Source of the DNA: Mesorhizobium erdmanii USDA 3471
GTDB lineage: Bacteria > Pseudomonadota > Alphaproteobacteria > Rhizobiales > Rhizobiaceae
DNA: 64,000 bases
Direction of reading: 5' to 3'
Assembly (NCBI RefSeq): GCF_000472705.1
Contig: NZ_AXAE01000011.1
Span: forward strand, 248,001-312,000
The position numbers and the translations under genes were made by a program. How positions within the stretch are numbered: the stretch's first letter is position 1; each line of letters starts with the position of its first letter. Positions 28,135-38,746 of this stretch are shown one piece after another. Under the pieces are notes generated by a model that was not told where the DNA came from, made no database searches, and worked only from the letters and a program-made list of their open reading frames with translations.

Positions 28135-30945
28135 ATGAGCGCAGCACTTACCCCCTTCTCGGCCCGCCATATCGGTCCTGGCGTCAACGATGTCAGAGCC
28201 ATGCTTGCCGTTATCGGCGTTCCCTCCGTCGAGACGCTGATCAGTCAGGCCGTACCCCAATCAATTCGGCTCGACTTGCCGCTGACCTTGCCCGCGCCGG
28301 CCAGCGAAGCCGAAGCGTTGGCCGAATTGTCGGCGACGATGGCCGGGAATATCGTGCTGAAGAGCTTCATCGGCGCCGGCTATCACGGGGTCCATGTACC
28401 GCCGGTCATCCAGCGCAATCTGTTCGAGAATCCGGCCTGGTATACGGCCTATACCCCCTATCAGGCCGAGATCAGCCAGGGCCGGCTGGAAATGCTGTTC
28501 AATTTCCAGACGCTGGTCACCGAACTGACCGGCCTGCCGGTGGCATCGGCCTCGCTGCTCGACGAGGCGACCGCCGTGGCGGAAGCTGTCGGCATCGCGC
28601 TTCGCCACCACCGCGACAAGCGCACCAAGGTGGCGTTCGCGGGCACGCCGCACCCGCAGACGCTGGATGTCGTGCGCACCCGCGCCGAACCGCTCGGCAT
28701 CGAGATCGATGGCGAGACGATCGACGACAATACGGCTGCGCTGCTCGTCTCCTGGCCCGACACCTTTGGCGTCTACGGCGACCACAAGGCCGCGATCGAC
28801 AAGGCCCGCGCCACCGGTGCAATCGTCGTCTTCATCGCTGATCCGCTTGGTCTGACGCTGACCGATGCACCGGCAAAACTCGGCGCCGACATCGCTGTCG
28901 GCCCCATGCAGCGCTTTGGCGTGCCGATGGGCTTTGGCGGCCCGCATGCCGCCTATTGCGCCGTCTCAGACAAATTGACCCGGCTGATGCCCGGCCGCCT
29001 GGTCGGCCAGTCGACCGACAGCAAGGGGCGGCCCGGCTACCGCTTGGCCTTGCAGACGCGCGAACAGCATATCCGCCGCGACAAGGCGACCTCCAACATC
29101 TGCACCGCGCAGGCGCTGCTCGCCAACATGGCGACAGCCTACGCCATCTGGCACGGGCCCGCCGGGCTGCAGGCGATCGCCGGGCGTATCCACGCGCTGG
29201 CCAACCGCTTGGCAAGCGGCCTCGAGGCCGCTGGGCTTTCGGTGCTTGGCGCCAGCCGCTTCGACACGGTGACGGTGGCGGTGAAGGGCAAGGCGACGCG
29301 GATCGCCGAAGCTGCCGAAAAGAGCGGACGGCTGCTGCGCGTCCTCGACGCCGACCATGTCGGCATCGCCTTCGACGAGACCTCGACCGACGCCGATCTC
29401 GATGCGATCGCTTCCCTGTTCGGCGCCAAGGCCGCTGCCTCGGCCGACAGCACGGTACCCGGCAAGCCGCGGGGAAAAGAGTTTCTCACCCAGCCGGTCT
29501 TCCATGAGAACAGGTCGGAAACCGACATGATGCGCCTGTTGCGCCGGCTGGCCGACAAGGACCTGGCGCTCGACCGCTCGATGATCCCGTTGGGATCCTG
29601 CACCATGAAGCTCAACGCGGCGGCCGAAATGATGCCGGTGAGCTGGCCAAGCATCGCCAATCTGCATCCCTTCGCACCGGCCAGCCATTCGGCCGGCTAC
29701 CGCGCCATGATCGGCGAACTCGAGGGCTGGCTGTCGGAAATCACCGGCTTTGACGCAGTCAGCCTGCAGCCCAATGCCGGCAGCCAGGGCGAATATGCCG
29801 GCCTGCTCGCCATCCGCGCCTATCACCGCTCGCGCGGCGAAGGCCATCGCACTATCTGCCTGATCCCCTCCTCCGCGCATGGCACCAACCCGGCAAGCGC
29901 GGCGATGGCCGGCATGAGCGTCGTCGTCGTGCGCTGCCTTGAGGACGGCAACATCGACATGGAGGACATGCGGGCCAAGGCCAACGAGCATTCCAAAGAC
30001 CTCGCGGCACTGATGTTCACCTACCCCTCGACGCACGGCGTCTACGAGGAAGGCGCCCGCCACCTCTGCGCCCTCATCCATGAGCATGGCGGCCAGGTCT
30101 ATTTCGACGGCGCCAATCTCAACGCCCTGGTCGCGCTCGCCCGGCCCGCGGATATCGGCGCCGATGTCTGCCATATGAACCTGCACAAGACCTTCTGCAT
30201 CCCGCATGGCGGCGGCGGCCCCGGCATCGGCCCGATCGGCGTCAGGGCGCACCTCAAACCCCATCTGCCGGGCCATGTCACCGAAGGCTCGGCGCATGCC
30301 GTGTCGGCAGCGCCGTTCGGCAGCGCCTCCATCCTGCCGATCACCTGGATGTATATCCGCATGATGGGCGCCGCCGGGCTGAAGCAAGCAACGGAGACCG
30401 CCATCATCTCGGCCAACTATGTGGCGACACGGCTCGCGCCGCACTTCCCGCTGCTCTACAAGGGGCGGCACGATCGCATCGCGCATGAATGCATCCTCGA
30501 CACGCGTGTGCTCAAGGAGAGCGCCGGCATCAGCGTCGACGACATCGCCAAGCGCCTGATCGATTACGGTTTCCACGCGCCGACCATGTCGTTTCCGGTC
30601 GCCGGTACGCTGATGGTCGAGCCGACCGAATCCGAACCCAAGCGCGAGCTCGACCGCTTCTGCGAGGCGATGATCGCGATCGCGGGCGAGGCAGCCAAGG
30701 TGGCGAAGGGCGAGTGGCCGCTGGCCGACAATCCGCTGGTCAACGCGCCGCACACCGCCGCCGAGGCCCTAGCCGGACCTTGGACCCATCCATACTCGCG
30801 CCTAGAAGCGGCCTATCCCGCCGGCGACGCCGACACCGCGGCCAAGTATTGGCCGCCAGTGTCGCGCATCGACAATGTCGCCGGCGACCGCAACCTGGTC
30901 TGCTCCTGCCCGCCGCTCTCGGATTATCTCGGTGCAGCGGAATAG
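28135..30945 (+). CDS. gcvP: Glycine dehydrogenase (decarboxylating), P protein
   Basis: 936-residue homodimeric-type P protein that decarboxylates glycine on PLP and hands the aminomethyl group to GcvH. The N-terminal half begins [17 protein letters not shown]. The C-terminal half contains [18 protein letters not shown] and the PLP lysine Lys685 in [17 protein letters not shown]. Somewhat shorter than the E. coli enzyme (957) but complete. Last gene of gcvTHP, and convergent with a diguanylate cyclase gene 12 bases away with no visible terminator. Confidence 0.97.
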   Translation: MSAALTPFSARHIGPGVNDVRAMLAVIGVPSVETLISQAVPQSIRLDLPLTLPAPASEAEALAELSATMAGNIVLKSFIGAGYHGVHVPPVIQRNLFENPAWYTAYTPYQAEISQGRLEMLFNFQTLVTELTGLPVASASLLDEATAVAEAVGIALRHHRDKRTKVAFAGTPHPQTLDVVRTRAEPLGIEIDGETIDDNTAALLVSWPDTFGVYGDHKAAIDKARATGAIVVFIADPLGLTLTDAPAKLGADIAVGPMQRFGVPMGFGGPHAAYCAVSDKLTRLMPGRLVGQSTDSKGRPGYRLALQTREQHIRRDKATSNICTAQALLANMATAYAIWHGPAGLQAIAGRIHALANRLASGLEAAGLSVLGASRFDTVTVAVKGKATRIAEAAEKSGRLLRVLDADHVGIAFDETSTDADLDAIASLFGAKAAASADSTVPGKPRGKEFLTQPVFHENRSETDMMRLLRRLADKDLALDRSMIPLGSCTMKLNAAAEMMPVSWPSIANLHPFAPASHSAGYRAMIGELEGWLSEITGFDAVSLQPNAGSQGEYAGLLAIRAYHRSRGEGHRTICLIPSSAHGTNPASAAMAGMSVVVVRCLEDGNIDMEDMRAKANEHSKDLAALMFTYPSTHGVYEEGARHLCALIHEHGGQVYFDGANLNALVALARPADIGADVCHMNLHKTFCIPHGGGGPGIGPIGVRAHLKPHLPGHVTEGSAHAVSAAPFGSASILPITWMYIRMMGAAGLKQATETAIISANYVATRLAPHFPLLYKGRHDRIAHECILDTRVLKESAGISVDDIAKRLIDYGFHAPTMSFPVAGTLMVEPTESEPKRELDRFCEAMIAIAGEAAKVAKGEWPLADNPLVNAPHTAAEALAGPWTHPYSRLEAAYPAGDADTAAKYWPPVSRIDNVAGDRNLVCSCPPLSDYLGAAE

Positions 30946-30957
30946 CAGTCTCTCAGC

Positions 30958-32133
30958 CTACGCGGAGCGCAAGGCCGGCTCGACCGGCTCGGCCTTGCTC
31001 ATCCTCTTGCGGCTGATGACACAATTGCGGCCGGCGCGCTTGGCCGCGTAGAGCGCGGCGTCCGCATCGGCCAGCACCTCGTCGAGGCTGCGGCCGTCGG
31101 CGCCGCCAAAGCCAATGCCGCCACTGACCGTGCTGCGCAACGGACCGAGCGGGGTGGCGACGACCTCGGTGCCGAAGGCAACGCCGATCTTGCTGGCGAG
31201 ATCATGGGCGCGCTCTTCCGTCATCCGCGACATGACGATGGCAAACTCCTCGCCGCCCAGGCGGAAGGCGTCGACTCCGGTTCTGGCATATTTCCGGATG
31301 ACGGCGGCGAAGCGGCACAGGACCTGGTCTCCGACCGGGTGACCATAAATGTCGTTCGTCCGCTTGAAGTGATCGAGGTCGAACATGACGACCGCCGTGA
31401 ACGGACCGAAGGACCGCTCGCCGTGGAGTGACGTCAACCCGCGACGGTTCATCAGCCCGGTCAAAGGATCGGTCATCGTCTCGGCCTTCAGCTCGATCTG
31501 CGCCTGCAGATGGTGAAGCGAGAGCGTCAGGGCGCCGAGACCAGTCATGCAGGCCACGGCCACGACGGAATTCAGACGTTCGGCCCAATTGTCGGGCGCC
31601 GCCCCGAGCGTCCATTGCCACTTTGCGATCAGAACCACGGCGCAAAGGGCAAAAGACACCGCGCAGGTGCCGCTCAGGAACGAGACCACCAGCAGGATCC
31701 GGCGGTCGTGGCTGCCATTGATCCAGAACATGACCCCGATCGCCGCAAGTAGCACGGTGGCCGTCGCGTAGGTGACGACAAAGCCGACACCGTCCAGGCC
31801 GCCGAAGGTGACCGCCGCGCAGACCGCCATGGCGGCAAGTGTCGGCAGGACCGCCCGCCTGTAATCCGGCACGCCGAGATACTGCATGGCCGAAATACAG
31901 ATGATCAGGAAGCCCAGGCTGAGCAGCGCCAGCGCGATCTGGCAAAGCAGCGGATCGGGCTCCTTGGTGTATCGCCAGAACAGGACCACATGCGCCACCA
32001 GCACGAGAATGCCGCACGCCACGGTCAGCACGAAACGTGCCCGCGGCGCGGTGAGCCAGATAGCAAACATGGTAACGGCGAGGCAGGTGCCCGACAGCGC
32101 GGCCGCGAGCAGGAGCGAACTGAAATCCAGCAT
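30958..32133 (-). CDS. Membrane-anchored diguanylate cyclase
   Basis: 391 residues. Six or seven N-terminal transmembrane helices (about 5-210) act as a probable sensor, followed by a GGDEF domain (about 220-380) with the active signature FRLGGEEFAIVMSR. An RxxD inhibition site is not evident at the expected spacing, so product inhibition may be weak. It makes cyclic di-GMP. It is on the same strand as, and downstream of, the Tad pilus genes with a 175-base gap, a plausible regulatory link for surface attachment but not proven. Confidence 0.88.
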   Translation of the reverse strand: MLDFSSLLLAAALSGTCLAVTMFAIWLTAPRARFVLTVACGILVLVAHVVLFWRYTKEPDPLLCQIALALLSLGFLIICISAMQYLGVPDYRRAVLPTLAAMAVCAAVTFGGLDGVGFVVTYATATVLLAAIGVMFWINGSHDRRILLVVSFLSGTCAVSFALCAVVLIAKWQWTLGAAPDNWAERLNSVVAVACMTGLGALTLSLHHLQAQIELKAETMTDPLTGLMNRRGLTSLHGERSFGPFTAVVMFDLDHFKRTNDIYGHPVGDQVLCRFAAVIRKYARTGVDAFRLGGEEFAIVMSRMTEERAHDLASKIGVAFGTEVVATPLGPLRSTVSGGIGFGGADGRSLDEVLADADAALYAAKRAGRNCVISRKRMSKAEPVEPALRSA

Positions 32134-32308
32134 ATCGGGCGGGGGCCTCTCGAGCGTCGGCGGTTGCGCCGCATTCTAGGTCAGCGGCAGCCCTCGGACA
32201 TGGTTTTCAGCCGATCTTTCGACCCAGGCTGCGGTTAGGGTTTACAAAGCGTCGCCACCACCTGTCCCGAAACCGCACCTGTAGCCCGGCGCGAGGATCA
32301 AAGGCGCA

Positions 32309-32782
32309 TCAGCCTTTGTTCAGCAACGCTAGATTGGCGTTGACGACAGTGGGATCGGCCATGCCGGCCTTCGCCTCGAGCAGCAGCGCCCTGGCCTTCT
32401 TCTTGTTGCCACGCAGCAACTGCGAATAGCCCATATTGTTGACGATCTGCGGCTTGCGCCCGGCGACCTTCAAGAGCTGGCCATAGGCGCGGTCGGCGAA
32501 GTCGAAGCGGCCAAGCTCGTCATAGGAGGCGGCCAGTCCCATCCAGGCCTCCGCATTGTCGGCCTTCAGCTCGACGGCCTTGCGGAAATGCTGTTCGGCG
32601 AGACCATAGTTGGCGTCGCGAAACTGCGCCTTGCCTTGCGCCAGATCGGACGTGTCGACGTTCTTTGCCGCAGGCGGAATGGCCGTGGTCTTGGTCGTGT
32701 CGACGTTGGTGTTCGTCGTGCACCCGGTAATCATCAGGACGGCCACCATCGCGGCCGCCGCCGTAAATCTTGTCTGACGCAT
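32309..32782 (-). CDS. tadD: TadD-like TPR lipoprotein
   Basis: 157 residues. The lipoprotein signal is MRQTRFTAAAAMVAVLMITG-C (lipobox ITGC), followed by about three tetratricopeptide units (AQFRDANYGLAEQHFRKAVE, AEAWMGLAASYDELGRFDFA). TadD-type lipoproteins help secretin assembly and Flp pilus biogenesis. ATG 32782 is preceded by GGGGCAGGGC and gives a proper signal peptide. An in-frame ATG 13 codons earlier has no ribosome-binding site. It sits at the end of the Tad gene block. Confidence 0.8.
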   Translation of the reverse strand: MRQTRFTAAAAMVAVLMITGCTTNTNVDTTKTTAIPPAAKNVDTSDLAQGKAQFRDANYGLAEQHFRKAVELKADNAEAWMGLAASYDELGRFDFADRAYGQLLKVAGRKPQIVNNMGYSQLLRGNKKKARALLLEAKAGMADPTVVNANLALLNKG

Positions 32783-32919
32783 GCCCTGCCCCGTCGCCCG
32801 ATTTGCCGGGTCGTTCTTCATGCAAGACACTACGGCACAGCGATTAAGCTTCGGTGCCGAAATGCAGCTAAGATTTGGTTTCAAAAATACCGCCAATTAA
32901 AAAGACGCGAGCGGCGCTC

Positions 32920-33747
32920 TCATGGCGGGTCGAGCGCGTTGAGTGCGCGCGGCACCGGATAGCGGCTGCCGTCATAGCGCAGCCGGTAGGTCCGGCTCAC
33001 GGACTTGCCGGGATGCGACTGGCATTCGCCATCCTTGTCAGGCAATGGCTCATCCGTGTCCTTCCGCTCGACCGCGATGATGTCGTGGTAGCCGCGATGG
33101 ATCGTCGGCCCCATCGACAGGTTGACTTGGCTGGAATGAAAGGATCCCGCGCAATTGGTGTCGCTTTCGCCGCCATTCTCGGCAGCGAGAAGACCATCGA
33201 GCACCAGGTTCAGGACATCGCCGGCGACGGCATAGAGCCGCAGGTCGGTTTCGCTGAACGGATTGGGCTGCGAATGGTTCGCCATCTCGATGCGCAGGCC
33301 AAAAGCGGTGACACCGGGCGCCAGCCCATAGCGGCCGGTGTCGAGTTCGATCTTGCGGATGGCGACAGCATCGTCGCTCATCAAGCCGGGCTGAAGCAGG
33401 CGCTGGCGCACCTGCAGCGTCGTCCTGTCGACGACCAGAAGCTCAATATCGCCAGAATGCTGGCCGTCGCCGGACTGGGCGCTGTCGATCAACGGCACCG
33501 CGACCAGCAGCAGATCGTCATGGGCGGGCCAGATCTTGCAGACCAGGCCCTGCGTGCCGTCCTGCGGCCCCGGCAACGCTATGCTGGTATGAGGTTCGAG
33601 CGTGAACGAGCGGCCGTCGGCGCTTTGCTGTATCTTGGGATAAGCCTGCTGCAGAAGCACGCCAACATCGCCGCAATCGTCGGCCGCGGCCCGGACGGGC
33701 GATAGGCTGGCAGCGGCGAAAGCGAGGGCAAGAAACAGCATTCGCAT
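32920..33747 (-). CDS. Exported protein of unknown function within the Tad block
   Basis: 275 residues with a signal peptide (MRMLFLALAFAAASLSPVRA) and a mature protein with several cysteines (DDCGD, LVCKIW, TNCAGSF, GECQSH) that may form disulfides. No family recognised. The start has GTGAGA upstream. It lies between tadC and tadD on the same strand with gaps of 112 and 137 bases, so membership in the pilus operon is plausible but uncertain. Confidence 0.6.
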   Translation of the reverse strand: MRMLFLALAFAAASLSPVRAAADDCGDVGVLLQQAYPKIQQSADGRSFTLEPHTSIALPGPQDGTQGLVCKIWPAHDDLLLVAVPLIDSAQSGDGQHSGDIELLVVDRTTLQVRQRLLQPGLMSDDAVAIRKIELDTGRYGLAPGVTAFGLRIEMANHSQPNPFSETDLRLYAVAGDVLNLVLDGLLAAENGGESDTNCAGSFHSSQVNLSMGPTIHRGYHDIIAVERKDTDEPLPDKDGECQSHPGKSVSRTYRLRYDGSRYPVPRALNALDPP

Positions 33748-33859
33748 AGGATTCTCACGTCGCAGGGCAGCGCTCGGGCACGATGACGTTGTCAGCCCCT
33801 GATCTAAATTTGTCGACTCTCATTTGCCGCTGCGGACTTCGACGACCTGCAGATTAATA

Positions 33860-34831
33860 TCAATGAAAGCCGCCGGTCGTCATTTTGACGATGATCGGAA
33901 TGATCGCGATCATCAGCACCACCGGCAGGATGCACACCGTCACCGGTATCGACATCTTGGCCGGCAGAGCGTGCGCCTTCTCCTCGGCCAGCGACATGCG
34001 CTTGTGGCGCATTTCGTCGGAGAAGACGCGCAGCGCGCCCGACAGGCTGGTGCCGAGCTCCTTCGACTGCTGCAACAGCGTGGCGAAAGAACGAACCTCG
34101 TCCAGGCTGAGGCGTTCGGCGAGCGCCTTCAGCGCGTCGTCGAGGCTGCGCCCGGCTCGCAATTCCAGCGACACCAGCTGCAAATTCTGGCTGAGCGCCG
34201 GATAGGTCTTGGCGAGTTCCTTGGAAACGCGCTCGATGCCGGCCTCCATGCTCATGCCGGCATCGGAGCAGACGATCATCAGATCCATGAAGTCGGGAAA
34301 GCCGTTGCGGTATTCGCGCATTTTTTCCCTTACCTTCTGCGTCAGCACCAGACCGGGCAGGAAATAGCCGGCCACGCCCGACAGGATGACGAAGGCCCAA
34401 CGGCTGGTCATCGTCGCTTCGGCACTGGCCAGCCAGCGGTTGAGAACAAAAGCACCGATCGCGCAACCGATCAGCGCGGAAAAGCGGATGATGAAGAACG
34501 TGCCGACGGCGCGCGGCTCCATATAGCCCGCCTGGATCAGCTTCATGCGCAGCCGGGCGACGTTTTCCGGATCGCTCTTGGCGTAGAATTCCTGCGCCCG
34601 CTTCACCGCCTTCTCGCGCACCGCGTTCGTGTTCCTCTTCTGCAGCGGCGCGGGTTTCACCGTCACCGCGCCATGGTCGAGCTTGAGCCGCCGCTTCACT
34701 TCGTTGCGGTCACCCTTCGCCGTCACCATTGGCCAGGCCACCGCGACGCTGCCCAGGGCCAGAAGCAGGACTGCCACCGGCATCAACGAGGTCGGTGCAA
34801 GCGAGGCGAGGAACTCGATGAAGCCCTGCAT
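33860..34831 (-). CDS. tadC: TadC, Flp pilus assembly inner-membrane protein
   Basis: 323-residue type II secretion system F-domain protein with about four transmembrane helices. The F domain (about 180-310) holds FMDLMIVCSDAGMSMEAGIE and SFATLLQQSKELGTSLSGAL. With TadB it forms the platform on which the CpaF ATPase drives pilin polymerisation. It starts 1 base after the tadB stop, so the two are tightly coupled. Confidence 0.92.
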   Translation of the reverse strand: MQGFIEFLASLAPTSLMPVAVLLLALGSVAVAWPMVTAKGDRNEVKRRLKLDHGAVTVKPAPLQKRNTNAVREKAVKRAQEFYAKSDPENVARLRMKLIQAGYMEPRAVGTFFIIRFSALIGCAIGAFVLNRWLASAEATMTSRWAFVILSGVAGYFLPGLVLTQKVREKMREYRNGFPDFMDLMIVCSDAGMSMEAGIERVSKELAKTYPALSQNLQLVSLELRAGRSLDDALKALAERLSLDEVRSFATLLQQSKELGTSLSGALRVFSDEMRHKRMSLAEEKAHALPAKMSIPVTVCILPVVLMIAIIPIIVKMTTGGFH

Positions 34832-34832
34832 G

Positions 34833-35798
34833 TCAGAACCTGAAATTCGACATTTTGAACATCATCAGATTGCCCAGCATAAGCCAGGTCACCGACCCGC
34901 CGATCATGTACCAGGTTTTCGGTTCGTCCCAGACATCGCGGTAGAAGCCCGGCATCAGCGCCATGATGGCGGCGAACAGCAGCGCCGGTATCGCCGTGAG
35001 GATGTAGGCCGACATGCGGCCTTCGGTCGAGATGGCGCGCACCTTGCGGCGCAGCTTGCCGCGCTCGCGGATCGTCAACGCCAGACCGTCGAGGATCTCG
35101 CGCAGATTGCCGCCCGAACTGGACTGGATCGAGACGGCTGTGATGAACAGCGGCAGATCCTCATGGCCGACCCTGTCGAACAGCGAATTCAAAGCCGAAA
35201 CCAGATCGGAACCATAGGTCACCTCATCGGCGACGACACCGAATTCGGTGCCGATCGGATCGGGCATCTCACGCGACACCATGGCGATGGCCACCGGCAC
35301 GGGGTGACCGGCCTTGAGGCCGCGCGTGATCAGTTCCAGTGCCTCGGGCAGTTGCACGCCGAAACGCTTGAGCCGGCGCTTGCGCTTGAAGCGCATCACC
35401 ATCACCGGGACCAGCGGCAGCAGCACGACGAACAGCAGAAGCCCCATCAGCAGCGGCAGGCCATACCAGAGGGCAACCAGCGTCATGGCCATCGCCACGC
35501 CGGAAGTGATCATCAGGAATTTCGACAGCGGCATGATCATGCCCGACTGCGTGCGCAGCGCGCGGAACCGGTCGGGCGAGAACAGCGAGGTGCCCGCATC
35601 GAGGCCACGCTCCTTGCGCAACTGGATCAGCACCTGCTCCTGGCTGATCTTGTTTTCCTGCAGCTTCATGCGCCGATTGATGGCCGTGCGCTTGTCGCTG
35701 CGGCCGGCGTAGAGGAGATAGCAGGCCTCGGCGATCATGATGCCGGTAAGCGCTGCTCCGGCATAGACGACATAGATCGCGCTCAGCCCGTCGAACAC
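34833..35798 (-). CDS. tadB: TadB, Flp pilus assembly inner-membrane protein
   Basis: 321-residue F-domain protein, paralogous to TadC. Hydrophobic helices lie at about 8-28 and 100-140 and near the C-terminus. The F domain contains LPEALELITRGLKAGHPVP and FITAVSIQSSSGGNLREILD. Five bases separate it from cpaF and 1 base from tadC, so it is part of one transcript. Confidence 0.93.
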   Translation of the reverse strand: MFDGLSAIYVVYAGAALTGIMIAEACYLLYAGRSDKRTAINRRMKLQENKISQEQVLIQLRKERGLDAGTSLFSPDRFRALRTQSGMIMPLSKFLMITSGVAMAMTLVALWYGLPLLMGLLLFVVLLPLVPVMVMRFKRKRRLKRFGVQLPEALELITRGLKAGHPVPVAIAMVSREMPDPIGTEFGVVADEVTYGSDLVSALNSLFDRVGHEDLPLFITAVSIQSSSGGNLREILDGLALTIRERGKLRRKVRAISTEGRMSAYILTAIPALLFAAIMALMPGFYRDVWDEPKTWYMIGGSVTWLMLGNLMMFKMSNFRF

Positions 35799-35803
35799 CT
35801 CGC

Positions 35804-37225
35804 TTACTCCTGCGGCCGGCCGGGTTCGAAATAGCGTCCGGGAAACTCGATGCCCATGGCGCGCAGATCCTCGAGGAAGCGCGGCCGGATGCCAGTCGCC
35901 TCGAAATAGCCCAGAATGCCGCCGTCGGCATCCATCCCGGTGCGCACGAAGCGGAATATCTCCTGCATCTGGATGACGTCGCCCTCCATGCCGGTCACCT
36001 CGGCGACGCTCGTCACCTTTCGCTTGCCGTCGGAAAGCCGGGTCAGCTGGACGATGATGTCGATGGCGCTGGAAATCTGGCTTCGGATCGACTGCACCGT
36101 CATCGGCATGCCGGTCATGCCCAACATCTGCTCGAGACGCGAAATGGCATCGCGCGGCGTGTTGGCGTGGATGGTCGCCATCGACCCTTCATGGCCGGTG
36201 TTCATCGCCTGCAGCATGTCGAAGGCCTCCTCGCCGCGGCACTCGCCGAGGATGACGCGGTCGGGGCGCATGCGCAGCGCGTTCTTGACGAGGTCGCGCT
36301 GCTTCAGTTCGCCATGGCCCTCTATGTTGGCGGGGCGCGTCTCCATGCGCGCGACATGCGGCTGCTGCAGCTGCAATTCGGCCGCGTCCTCGATGGTGAT
36401 CAGCCGCTCGTCCTCGGGAATGAAGGCCGACAGCGCGTTGAGCATAGTCGTCTTGCCGGTGCCGGTGCCGCCCGAGATGATCGTCGTCTTGCGGGCGTGG
36501 ACCGCCGCCGCCAGCACCTCGGCCATGTTCTGGGTGATGGCGCCGAATTCGACCAGCCTGTGCAGGCCGAGCTTGTTCTTGGAGAACTTGCGGATCGATA
36601 CCAGCGGCCCGTCGACGGCCACCGGACGGATGGCCGCGTTGAAGCGCGAGCCATCCAGCATGCGAGCATCGACCATCGGCTGCGATTCGTCGACGCGGCG
36701 GCCGACCGCGGCGACGATCTTGTTGACGATTCTAAGCAGATGGGCCTCATCCTTGAACGGGATGTGGATCTGCTGCAGCTTGCCTTTCTTTTCGATGAAG
36801 CAGTTCTGGTGGCCGTTGATCAGGATGTCGTTGATGTCCGGATCCTTGAGCAACGGCTCGAGCGGACCAAGGCCGACCATTTCGTCGACGATATCGTCGA
36901 CCAGCGCCTCGAGTTCGACCGTGTTGATCGCCATCCGCTCCTGGCGGGTCTTTTCGGAGACGAAATCATGCACCTGCCGGCGCATCTCCTCCTTGGGCAA
37001 ACGCTCTAGCGCCACCAGGTTGATTTCTTCGAGCAGCATCCGGTGAATGCGCACGCGCGCATCGAGCACCTTGTTGGCGTTCTTGGCCGGGGCGACATCC
37101 GGCTTTGTCGGCAAGGCCTTTCGGCTGGTCGGGATGACGACCGCATGATGCGCGACCGGCGCTGAGTCCGCCGGACGTTGCGGACGCGCGTCACGGTTCT
37201 GCAGGGTTGAAAAACGGCTGGTCAT
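35804..37225 (-). CDS. cpaF: CpaF/TadA, Flp pilus assembly ATPase
   Basis: 473-residue type II/IV secretion ATPase that powers pilus extrusion. The Walker A motif is IISGGTGTGKTTMLNALSAF. The Asp and His boxes lie just after it, and the Walker B region is RVILGECRGEEAFDMLQAM followed by NTGHEGSMATIHANTPRDA. The N-terminal 80 residues are variable and basic. Its ATG overlaps the cpaE stop by 4 bases. Confidence 0.96.
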   Translation of the reverse strand: MTSRFSTLQNRDARPQRPADSAPVAHHAVVIPTSRKALPTKPDVAPAKNANKVLDARVRIHRMLLEEINLVALERLPKEEMRRQVHDFVSEKTRQERMAINTVELEALVDDIVDEMVGLGPLEPLLKDPDINDILINGHQNCFIEKKGKLQQIHIPFKDEAHLLRIVNKIVAAVGRRVDESQPMVDARMLDGSRFNAAIRPVAVDGPLVSIRKFSKNKLGLHRLVEFGAITQNMAEVLAAAVHARKTTIISGGTGTGKTTMLNALSAFIPEDERLITIEDAAELQLQQPHVARMETRPANIEGHGELKQRDLVKNALRMRPDRVILGECRGEEAFDMLQAMNTGHEGSMATIHANTPRDAISRLEQMLGMTGMPMTVQSIRSQISSAIDIIVQLTRLSDGKRKVTSVAEVTGMEGDVIQMQEIFRFVRTGMDADGGILGYFEATGIRPRFLEDLRAMGIEFPGRYFEPGRPQE

Positions 37226-38436
37226 CCGGCCTTCCTCTTCAAGAAGCCCTTGCCGAGACCGAACAGCGACTTCGACTTGGTGCCAGTAGCGGCCGCCTCT
37301 TCCGGAAGGATGATCTTCTTCAAATCGTTGACGACGTTGGCATTGGGGTCGATCTCGTGCAGCGGCACGCCACGGTCGACCGCCTCGCGCACCAGCCGGT
37401 AATTGTTGGAAATGCCGCCGACGAAATGCTCGCCGAGGATCTCCTGGACATCGGCCTGCTTGATACCGTTGTCGAACATCTTCTGCTCGAAACGGTTGAC
37501 GATGACGTTCGGCTTCACTTCCTTGCCGGCGGTCTCATACACCGCCTGGATCAGCCTTTGCGTGTGGCGCAGGCACGGCACCGTCATCTCGGCGACGATA
37601 TAGAGCTTGTTGGAGCCGAGCAGCACTGTCTCCGTCCAGGGAAACCAGGTGCGCGGCATGTCGATGACGACGTTGTCGAAATAGGCCGAGACGAGATCCA
37701 GCATGCGCACCACGACATCGGTCTTGAACGAACGCATCTCCGACGGATGCGTCGGCGCCGCCAGCACGCAAAGTCCGCTGGCATGCTTGGACAGCATCAC
37801 GTCGAGCAATTGCCGATCGAGGCGTTCAGGCTGGTTCTCGATCTCGGTGATGTCGAAACGTGGCTCAAGGTCGAGATATTCGGCGCAGGCACCCTGCTGG
37901 AAATTGAGGTCGACCACGCAGGTCGACGCGCCGCGCGTCACCGAATGATGCAGTTGGAAGGCGGTCTGCAAGGCCAGCGTCGTGGTGCCGACGCCGCCGG
38001 CGGCCGGCATGAAGGTGTAGATCTGCGACTCGGTGTTTTCCTCCCGCCCCGGCCCTTGCAGAGTGCGCACCACCGACCGGACCAGGTCGGCGGTGGTGAT
38101 CGGCTTGACCAGGAAGTCCGCGACCTTGAGCTGCACCAGGATGCGCACGGCGGCGGCGTTGAACTCCTGGGTGACCACGACCACAGGCGCCTTGCCCTCC
38201 AGCCGGCGCATGATGCGCTGCAGCGACTCGACCTCTTCCAGCCTCGCCGCGTCCATGTCGACGATGATCGCGCCGAAGTCGGCCTCCTGAATCTCGCCAC
38301 GCAACTCGGTGACATTCTTCTCCACCGCCGAGAGCTGGATGATCTCCGATGCGGCGAATGCGGTCCGCGTGTCCTGCACGAAGGTCCTGTCCGTCGATAC
38401 GAGCAGGATTTTTCGTGTCTTGATGCCGTTTGCCAT
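37222..38436 (-). CDS. cpaE: CpaE/TadZ, pilus localisation ATPase
   Basis: 404-residue ParA/MinD-like protein. An N-terminal atypical receiver domain (about 10-125) is followed by an ATPase domain with the deviant Walker A PAAGGVGTTTLALQTAF. TadZ/CpaE places the pilus machine at a pole. The receiver is degenerate around the acceptor site (AIIVDMDAARLEEVESLQ), so phosphorylation is doubtful. It is coupled to cpaF by a 4-base overlap. Confidence 0.93.
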   Translation of the reverse strand: MANGIKTRKILLVSTDRTFVQDTRTAFAASEIIQLSAVEKNVTELRGEIQEADFGAIIVDMDAARLEEVESLQRIMRRLEGKAPVVVVTQEFNAAAVRILVQLKVADFLVKPITTADLVRSVVRTLQGPGREENTESQIYTFMPAAGGVGTTTLALQTAFQLHHSVTRGASTCVVDLNFQQGACAEYLDLEPRFDITEIENQPERLDRQLLDVMLSKHASGLCVLAAPTHPSEMRSFKTDVVVRMLDLVSAYFDNVVIDMPRTWFPWTETVLLGSNKLYIVAEMTVPCLRHTQRLIQAVYETAGKEVKPNVIVNRFEQKMFDNGIKQADVQEILGEHFVGGISNNYRLVREAVDRGVPLHEIDPNANVVNDLKKIILPEEAAATGTKSKSLFGLGKGFLKRKAG

Positions 38437-38472
38437 TTTTATCAGCCTATGGGCTCAATCGCCCTTTGGGGG

Positions 38473-38742
38473 TCAGTTGCCCGTGGTCGTCTGCGATGCT
38501 TTCGAAGCTGCGGCCTGATCGGGGGTGACGGGTCCGGCATCGCTACGCTTGGCAGGCACGAGAAGCCTGGTGTTCTGGACACCGTACTTCCACGGATCGA
38601 CCATCTGCATGACGGTGTTGGCGGCCTGGGCGTTGCCGGCGCCGGTCGTCGGGCCTTCGCTGCGCACATAGTCGTCACTGGTGCAGCCGGCGGCCAAGCC
38701 GGCCAAAAGCAAGGCAATGCTCGATCTCAGGATCAGACGCAT
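38473..38742 (-). CDS. Small lipoprotein in the CpaD position
   Basis: 89 residues. The signal is MRLILRSSIALLLAGLAAG with lipobox Cys20, followed by a short Ser/Thr/Gln-rich mature part containing TVMQMVDPWKYGVQNTRL. It is 4 bases downstream of the secretin gene and upstream of cpaE. That slot usually holds CpaD, a lipoprotein of about 200 residues, but this is far too short and shows no CpaD-like body. It may be a secretin pilotin or a reduced CpaD. ATG 38742 has AAGGA 8 nt upstream. Confidence 0.7.
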   Translation of the reverse strand: MRLILRSSIALLLAGLAAGCTSDDYVRSEGPTTGAGNAQAANTVMQMVDPWKYGVQNTRLLVPAKRSDAGPVTPDQAAASKASQTTTGN

Positions 38743-38746
38743 GGCT